From: a bacterium | GTDB taxonomy: Bacteria > Ratteibacteria > UBA8468 > B48-G9 > JAFGKM01 | NCBI GenBank assembly: GCA_035370465.1 | Contig: DAOOVW010000006.1 | Location: 32,188 to 50,852 of the forward strand | DNA: 18,665 nt | Direction: 5' to 3' | Part shown: positions 13,835-18,665 of the stretch, one piece after another | Layout: the number at the start of each line of letters is the position of its first letter | Position numbering within the stretch: position 1 is the first letter of the stretch | Notes under the pieces: model-generated | Databases searched by the model: none | What the model saw: the letters and a program-made list of their open reading frames with translations, nothing else | What the model was told of the DNA's origin: nothing | Program-made: the position numbers and the translations under genes

Positions 13835-16184
13835 TGAAATAGCAAAAAAAAAGAAGAGAGGTAAAATTTTGCAGAGTAAAAGTCATGATGTTTTTTTGAA
13901 TTACCCTGCAAGAGATTGGGGTGAAGGGATACCTATTGGGAATGGATTTTTAGGTTCAATAATTTATGGAGACCCAAGTATGTTAAGTTTCACTTTAAAT
14001 AGAAGTGATGTCTGGGATTATAGATATAAGGAATTTGACCCAGAAGGCAAATTAAAATTTAATCAGTTAAAAAATCTTTTAAAAAAGAGAAATGAGAAAG
14101 CATATAAAGATTTTGTAAAAGAGACAGAAGACCATAGTAGTAAATATCCATATCCTGCACCTCAAACATGTGGAAGGATGCAAATAAGTTTTAAATCAGA
14201 TGCTGGAAGATATTGTCAACGATTAAGTCCTGAAATTGGGAAAACATTTATTGAATTTTCTTATAATAAGAAAAAAAGAGTTATTGAAGTATTTATTCCT
14301 CCTGAATTACCAATAATGTTTGTTAAAATAAAAGGTAAGAATTTAGAGCCATTTTCTATTTTTTTGAATCGTGATGGTTTATCAATAATACCTGAACTTA
14401 TTAAATCAGAAATTCCTTCTGAAAAAATAAAAATAGAATATGCAGGAAATAAAGAATTATTCAAAATGATTGGTAAATTTCCTGATGGTTTATATTTTGA
14501 GGTTGGTATTAAAGAAAAAGAAGGTATTTTTTCATCAATAGATACAGGAAAAGGGAAAGTAGATATTCACCCTGATGGTAAAAATGAGATTACTATTGTT
14601 CTTGGAGTAGTATCTGGATATAAAAGAGAAAAACTTGATGAAGAAATTGCAAAGGTAATAAATAACTCATCAAAGAACTATACATTATTAAATACCAGAC
14701 ATTTACAGGAATGGGGAAAATTTTGGTCTCAGTCCTCAATTACTATTCCTGATAAATTGCTTGAACATATATGGTATATCAGTCAATATTTTTTGAATTC
14801 AACATTAAAATATGCAAATCAAGCACCTGGATTATATGGATTATGGACATATCATGATATTACTCCCTGGCGTGGGGACTATCATCTTGATAGAAATTTA
14901 CAGGCGGTATTAGAACCACTTTTTTCATCAAATCATATAGAATTAGCAGATATTTATTATGATTTTTTTATTTCAGTACTACCTGAAATTCGTAAGCAAA
15001 CAAAGAAATTTTATAGATGGGATGGAATATCTTTTCCAGGAAGTATTGGACCAAAAGGAGAAAATATGGGAGGATATTTTCCTGTATCACATTGGGAAGG
15101 TACCTCAGCTTGGATATCATTACTTTTCTGGTGGAAATATCGGTTCACTATGGATAATGACTTTTTAAAAGAGAAAGCATATCCATTTATGAAAGAATGT
15201 GGAATATTTTATGAAAAATATTTAGGAGAAAAAAGAGAAGATGGTAAATATCATCTATGGCCATCGTATCTTCCTGAAACAGGTGAGAATAGTATGAAAG
15301 CGTGGGGAACAGATTCTGCAATTGATATAGGATTATTGAGATTTTTATTTGGTGCTTTAATAAAGGCAGCAAAAATTCTGGGAAAGGATAAAGAAGATAT
15401 AAAAAAATGGGAAGAAATATTATCCGGGCTACCTGATTATCCTACATGGGATGGAGCAATAGTAGATTATCAGGAATGGCCAGAGTTGTACGAGAAAGAA
15501 AGCATATTTACTGATGATTTGAGGATTGCCCCTATTTATCCAATAGGAGATATTACTCAGGATAGTCCTGATGAACTATTAGAACTGGGTAAAAGAACAT
15601 TTTATAGTCTTGGAAAACATCATGCGAGAATCTGGTTATTAACTGAATCTGTGGTTGCATCCCGTCTTGGCATATCAGAATTGTCTTATGGGTATATAAA
15701 AAGATGGGCTCAACATATTACTCCACAGGGAATTGGAACTTATTCTACAGGAATATCTATTGGCTGGCGTGATACATCTCTAAATGATGGTATTCGTAAA
15801 TTATATAAATTGGTGCCATGGAACTATTCAGTATTTGGTATAGAATTTCCATCTAATTTTATTTCTGCATTAAACGAAATGCTTTTACAAAGTTGTGGTG
15901 AAAAAATAAGAGTGTTTCCTGCTATTCCAAAGGAATGGAAAGAAGTGAAATTTGAGAATTTTAGAGCAGAGAGGGCATTTTTAATTAGTGCTTATATGAA
16001 GGATGGAGTTGTAAATAAGATAGTAGTAAAAAGTATTAAAGGAGAAGAACTTTTACTTGTGAACCCTGAACCCGCAAGGAAATTTTGTATAAAGAAAAAT
16101 GGTAAAAAATTAGGAATAGGAGAGGGAAAAATTTTCAGATTAAAAACAACTCCTTCTTCCTGTTATGAATTCACAATAAAATGA
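13827..16184 (+). CDS. GH95-like glycoside hydrolase
   Basis: 785 aa, the usual size for family GH95 (alpha-L-fucosidase/alpha-L-galactosidase). The N-terminal domain opens with the family hallmark, YPARDWGEGIPIGNGFLGS at about 26-44. The (alpha/alpha)6 barrel contains TPWRGDYHLDRNLQAVLEP (346-364), HWEGTSAWIS, WPSYLPETGENS (general-acid candidate Glu484), GTDSAIDIGLLRFLFGA and LRIAPIYPIGDI. The C-terminal domain has KIRVFPAIPKEWKEVKFENFRAERAF. It has no signal peptide, whereas many GH95 enzymes are exported. The ATG at 13827 is chosen because GGAG lies 6 nt upstream; GTG 13815 and ATG 13821 are open alternatives. The canonical N-x-N pair of the family reads D355-R-N357. A related inverting glycosidase of other specificity is possible. 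Confidence 0.78.
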   Translation: MPDEIAKKKKRGKILQSKSHDVFLNYPARDWGEGIPIGNGFLGSIIYGDPSMLSFTLNRSDVWDYRYKEFDPEGKLKFNQLKNLLKKRNEKAYKDFVKETEDHSSKYPYPAPQTCGRMQISFKSDAGRYCQRLSPEIGKTFIEFSYNKKKRVIEVFIPPELPIMFVKIKGKNLEPFSIFLNRDGLSIIPELIKSEIPSEKIKIEYAGNKELFKMIGKFPDGLYFEVGIKEKEGIFSSIDTGKGKVDIHPDGKNEITIVLGVVSGYKREKLDEEIAKVINNSSKNYTLLNTRHLQEWGKFWSQSSITIPDKLLEHIWYISQYFLNSTLKYANQAPGLYGLWTYHDITPWRGDYHLDRNLQAVLEPLFSSNHIELADIYYDFFISVLPEIRKQTKKFYRWDGISFPGSIGPKGENMGGYFPVSHWEGTSAWISLLFWWKYRFTMDNDFLKEKAYPFMKECGIFYEKYLGEKREDGKYHLWPSYLPETGENSMKAWGTDSAIDIGLLRFLFGALIKAAKILGKDKEDIKKWEEILSGLPDYPTWDGAIVDYQEWPELYEKESIFTDDLRIAPIYPIGDITQDSPDELLELGKRTFYSLGKHHARIWLLTESVVASRLGISELSYGYIKRWAQHITPQGIGTYSTGISIGWRDTSLNDGIRKLYKLVPWNYSVFGIEFPSNFISALNEMLLQSCGEKIRVFPAIPKEWKEVKFENFRAERAFLISAYMKDGVVNKIVVKSIKGEELLLVNPEPARKFCIKKNGKKLGIGEGKIFRLKTTPSSCYEFTIK

Positions 16185-16188
16185 ATTT

Positions 16189-16205
16189 ATAGCATTTTTT
16201 GCTAT
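16189..16205. terminator. weak bidirectional hairpin between convergent genes
   Basis: ATAGCA, a 5-T loop, then TGCTAT (6-bp stem) starts 5 nt after the GH95-like stop. A TAAATTTTTAAAAA stretch follows. It lies between converging genes and may end both transcripts, although the stem is short and AT-rich. Confidence 0.4.
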
Positions 16206-16278
16206 TAAATTTTTAAAAATATCCAGTGATATTAAGAATACTCTCAGGGTTTAGATTGTTTCATAGAGATAAAAAAAA

Positions 16279-17901
16279 TCAATGGTTTCGTTTTTCCCTG
16301 ATGCTCTCAACTATAAAGAATAATGCAAGTAGAACAATTATAGAGGCAATATTTCCAAGAAGAAGTTTTTTATTTAAATAAAAATCCTTTGCCTGAATTA
16401 TTAAAGCAACAATTGTTGTTAAGAACATAAATATTGAAGGGTAAAAAAGAACTTTTGAGTTCTTTCCTCTTTCAGAAAGGTATAAAGCACATATAAGAAG
16501 AACAACTGCTGCAACGAGTTGATTTGAGGCACCAAATACAGGCCATATTTTCTGCCAACTGCCAAAAGCAAGATATCCAGCAATTATAATTATAAAAATA
16601 GTGGCAAAATATCTATTTTTAAAAATATTTATTTTAAATGTATCACCAAACAATTCCTCAGAAATATACCTTGTTATTCTTGTAGCAGTATCAAGAGTTG
16701 TTAAAACAAAACTATTTATTATAACAATTGCCAGCATAGTTCCAAATTTTGAACCAAAAATTGGGGATGTTACCTGTCCATATCCAAGTGCAAATGTTCC
16801 TATCCAGTTCCCCCCTTTCATAAGAGAGGGATAATTAAGTAAAGAATTTGGTTCATTCCAATAAAGACCCGCAGTAACACATATTAAAGCAAGAATTGAT
16901 AAAACCCCTTCTACAAGCATAGCCCCATAACCAATATTTTTTGCATATTTTTCATTATTAATTTGTTTTGAGGTTGTTCCACTTGAAACAAGAGAATGAA
17001 AACCACTTATCGCACCACAGGCAATAATAACAAACATCATGGGCCAAAGTGGACCATTTGAAGAAGAATATGAAACAAAGTTTGGAGTGTGAATTTGTGG
17101 ATGTGTAATTACCAGTCCTAAATAGCCAAAAAGCAAACCAAAAAATAAAAGGAAAGAAGAAAGATAATCTCTTGGTTGAAGTAATAAATTAACAGGTAAT
17201 ACACTTGCAATAAGAGAATAAAGAAGTAGAATTACAATCCACGCTTTTGTTGCATAGGCAGGACTTATAACAACAGGATACCTGCTTCCTAAAAAGAAAA
17301 GTAAGACATAAAGAATAAGTGAAATTAAAGTTGCATGAATTTGAGGGAGATTAAATTTATAAACAGCAACACCAAAAAATATTGCAATTATTAATAGAGA
17401 AAAAGTTGGTATAACAATTTTTGGTTCTTCAATAAATGTTGTAGCAGTAACAGCAGCAAAAACAGCCACAACAAGAATAAGAGTGAACCATAAAAAAATA
17501 GAAAAGAAAATTTTCCCTCTTTTGCTTATTACAGAAGAAGAAATATCTCCTATGGATTTTCCTTCATTTCTTATACTCACCATTAAAGAAGAAAAATCAT
17601 GTACTCCACCTAATAAAATTGAGCCAAAAACAATCCATAAAAAAGTTGGACACCATCCCCAACAAACAGCAGCAATTACAGGTCCAAGAATAGGGCCAGC
17701 CCCTGCAATTGAACCGAAATGATGTCCAAAAAGAATAGACCAGTGTTTTACAGGAACATAATCAACTCCATCTTCTTTTTTATAGGCAGGTGTTTTTTCA
17801 TCAGGATTTACTTCCCATAATTTTTCTAAATACCTGCCATAAAATACATAAGCAATGAGAAAAAGAAAAATCCCAATTCCTGCAACTAATAGAGAGTTCA
17901 T
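16279..17901 (-). CDS. CstA family carbon starvation / pyruvate-type transporter
   Basis: 540 aa, multi-pass membrane protein. CstA and its paralogue BtsT in E. coli are about 700 aa and have been linked to pyruvate (and peptide) uptake. This is a shorter form, typical of many anaerobes. Family marks are the first membrane helix and IAYVFYGRYLEKLWEVNPDEKTPA, then VDYVPVKHWSILFGHHFGSIAGAGPILGPVIAA, FGSILLGGVHDFSSLMVSIRNEGKSIGDI, and the later PVFGASNQLVAAVVLL. About 15 hydrophobic segments can be counted. The start codon follows a GGGGGAA ribosome binding site. It lies downstream of porB on the same strand but has a credible promoter of its own at 17952-17980. Pyruvate as substrate is inferred from the family and from the porB neighbour. 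Confidence 0.92.
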   Translation of the reverse strand: MNSLLVAGIGIFLFLIAYVFYGRYLEKLWEVNPDEKTPAYKKEDGVDYVPVKHWSILFGHHFGSIAGAGPILGPVIAAVCWGWCPTFLWIVFGSILLGGVHDFSSLMVSIRNEGKSIGDISSSVISKRGKIFFSIFLWFTLILVVAVFAAVTATTFIEEPKIVIPTFSLLIIAIFFGVAVYKFNLPQIHATLISLILYVLLFFLGSRYPVVISPAYATKAWIVILLLYSLIASVLPVNLLLQPRDYLSSFLLFFGLLFGYLGLVITHPQIHTPNFVSYSSSNGPLWPMMFVIIACGAISGFHSLVSSGTTSKQINNEKYAKNIGYGAMLVEGVLSILALICVTAGLYWNEPNSLLNYPSLMKGGNWIGTFALGYGQVTSPIFGSKFGTMLAIVIINSFVLTTLDTATRITRYISEELFGDTFKINIFKNRYFATIFIIIIAGYLAFGSWQKIWPVFGASNQLVAAVVLLICALYLSERGKNSKVLFYPSIFMFLTTIVALIIQAKDFYLNKKLLLGNIASIIVLLALFFIVESIREKRNH

Positions 17902-17951
17902 TTCCCCCTTCTTCTTTTTGCTTGTTTTTTTATATTTTTTTAATTATTTTT

Positions 17952-17980
17952 ATTTTAACTGACAGAAGAGTAAAAATCAA
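17952..17980 (-). promoter_or_regulatory. putative promoter of the cstA-like gene
   Basis: Minus strand: TTGATT at 17980-17975 (4 of 6), 17-nt spacer, TAAAAT at 17957-17952 (5 of 6). It would give a leader of about 45 nt. The -35 begins 1 nt after the small ORF's stop codon. Confidence 0.5.
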
Positions 17981-17981
17981 A

Positions 17982-18080
17982 TTATGTTTTATTAAGTGCT
18001 GTTTCAATGTGCTTATTGTCTATTTTTACTTTTTCTACAAGTTTTTCATCCTTGAATATTTCTATCAGATGACTTACCAT
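17982..18080 (-). CDS. 32-codon orphan ORF, possibly the truncated N-terminus of a lost gene
   Basis: ATG at 18080 to TAA at 17984-17982 encodes MVSHLIEIFKDEKLVEKVKI and then DNKHIETALNKT. The stretch is charged, helix-like and unusually protein-like for a 270-bp gap: EIFKDEKLVEKVK resembles the first residues of larger bacterial proteins. From memory, HEPN-domain proteins and ThaI-type restriction endonucleases begin in a similar style, but I cannot confirm either. There is no good ribosome binding site, only AAAGTAAA. It lies between porB and cstA on the same strand. It could be a decayed 5' end, a real micro-protein or chance. Confidence 0.35.
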   Translation of the reverse strand: MVSHLIEIFKDEKLVEKVKIDNKHIETALNKT

Positions 18081-18170
18081 TTTACTTTATTTGGTTAAAA
18101 AATAAGTATAAATCTTGTGCATATAAAAAAATTTCTTGTTTCTATACTAATCTATCTTTTTAATTAGAAT

Positions 18171-18665
18171 CTATTCAGACCTTTTTAGAAGTGCTTCCCA
18201 TCTTTTGTCAATTTCTTGTTGTATTTTGTCAAGGAGTTCTTTATTTTCTGGTTTTAGAAGGTGAGAAAATCTTCTTTGCAGTTTAAACCACTCAATAACT
18301 GGTTTTTTCTCTTTTGGCTTATATGTCAATTTGTATTTTCCCTCAACAACTTCATAAAGTGGCCAGATACATGTGTCTGCTGCAAGACGAGAAATTTCTA
18401 ATGTAAGTTTTGGGTCATGAGGCCAGCCAAGTCGGCAGGGAGAAAGGATATCTATAAAGGCAAAACCATCAAAAGTTGTCCCTTTTTCAACTTTATTTAC
18501 AAGGTCATTCCATTTACCGGGTATTGATGTTGCAACATAAGGGATATTATGAGCAACCATTATTTCAGGTAAGTTTTTTTGCCATTGTAATTTACCGGGA
18601 ATAACTTTACCAGAAGGAGAAGTGGATGTATGTGCCCCAAATGGAGTTGCAGAAGACCTCTGGAT
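18171..18665 (-). CDS. porB: 2-oxoacid (pyruvate):ferredoxin oxidoreductase beta subunit, C-terminal part
   Basis: The last 164 residues of a PorB-type subunit; the 5' part is cut by the window edge. The frame is open to base 18665 and reads IQRSSATPFGAHTSTSPSGK, then VIPGKLQWQKNLPEIMVAHNI and PYVATSIPGKWNDLVNKVEK, followed by FAFIDILSPCRLGWPHDPKLT and LEISRLAADTCIWPLYEVVEGKYKLTY. These are hallmark segments of the four-subunit pyruvate:ferredoxin oxidoreductase beta chain, which binds thiamine diphosphate and decarboxylates pyruvate to acetyl-CoA while reducing ferredoxin. The ThDP-binding half is outside the window. Pyruvate rather than 2-oxoisovalerate is the likelier substrate but is not proven. 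It is last in its operon; the other subunits would lie to the right. Confidence 0.92.
   Translation of the reverse strand: MQRSSATPFGAHTSTSPSGKVIPGKLQWQKNLPEIMVAHNIPYVATSIPGKWNDLVNKVEKGTTFDGFAFIDILSPCRLGWPHDPKLTLEISRLAADTCIWPLYEVVEGKYKLTYKPKEKKPVIEWFKLQRRFSHLLKPENKELLDKIQQEIDKRWEALLKRSE

Noticed and set aside
14959..15168. Second-frame ORF inside the GH95-like gene
   Set aside because: The main frame has continuous family motifs across this stretch, so there is no frameshift or nested gene.
1..18665. CRISPR array, rRNA or phage structural genes
   Set aside because: No regularly spaced repeats, no rRNA-like GC-rich blocks and no phage-type proteins were seen on either strand.

Overview
The window looks like part of an AT-rich (roughly 30 % G+C by hand counts of several lines) diderm bacterial chromosome. 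An LptD-type outer-membrane LPS assembly protein points to an LPS-bearing outer membrane. The PorB-type 2-oxoacid:ferredoxin oxidoreductase subunit points to ferredoxin-based, probably anaerobic, pyruvate metabolism. Neither tRNA encodes its CCA end. This mix fits an uncultivated anaerobic Gram-negative lineage (Omnitrophota/PVC-like candidate phyla are a guess). The sequence alone does not fix the phylum.

Layout, left to right. (1) 1-664: a DUF1614 membrane protein on the + strand. (2) 946-2658, minus: a two-gene AtuA (DUF1446)/DUF4387 module, preceded by a dead integrase-type transposase C-terminus at 2732-2944. (3) 2978-7207, minus: a tightly overlapped housekeeping operon, pfkB-type sugar kinase > lptD > rph > rdgB, ending in tRNA-Met(CAU), whose 5' end overlaps the rdgB stop codon. 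(4) 7254-7550: a compact divergent control region with back-to-back TTGACA boxes in a 19-bp palindrome, driving the operon leftwards and tRNA-Ala(GGC) rightwards. Behind tRNA-Ala lies a GC-rich segment with two bulged hairpins, closed by a second copy of the tRNA 3' end. (5) 7579-11549, minus: a 1071-aa secreted PDZ protein with long helical regions, then a glycerophosphodiester phosphodiesterase. (6) 11645-12583, minus: an AEC-family transporter. (7) 12755-16184, plus: an overlapping pair, a Gfo/Idh/MocA oxidoreductase and a GH95-like glycoside hydrolase. (8) 16279-18665, minus: a CstA-family transporter, a 32-codon orphan ORF, and the C-terminal half of a PorB-type subunit running off the right edge.

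How the parts fit. The lptD operon joins envelope biogenesis with RNA 3' processing and nucleotide-pool cleaning, and delivers a tRNA at its tail. The Gfo/GH95 pair looks like a small cytoplasmic glycan or oligosaccharide module, since neither protein has a signal peptide. PorB next to CstA suggests linked pyruvate uptake and oxidation, because E. coli CstA has been linked to pyruvate transport. This link is inference.

The most unusual stretch is 7254-7550. It combines a near-leaderless, consensus-promoter tRNA gene, a 25-bp repeat of the tRNA 3' end (att-like) and a GC-rich foldable insert. This is either the scar of an integrated element or an undescribed structured RNA.
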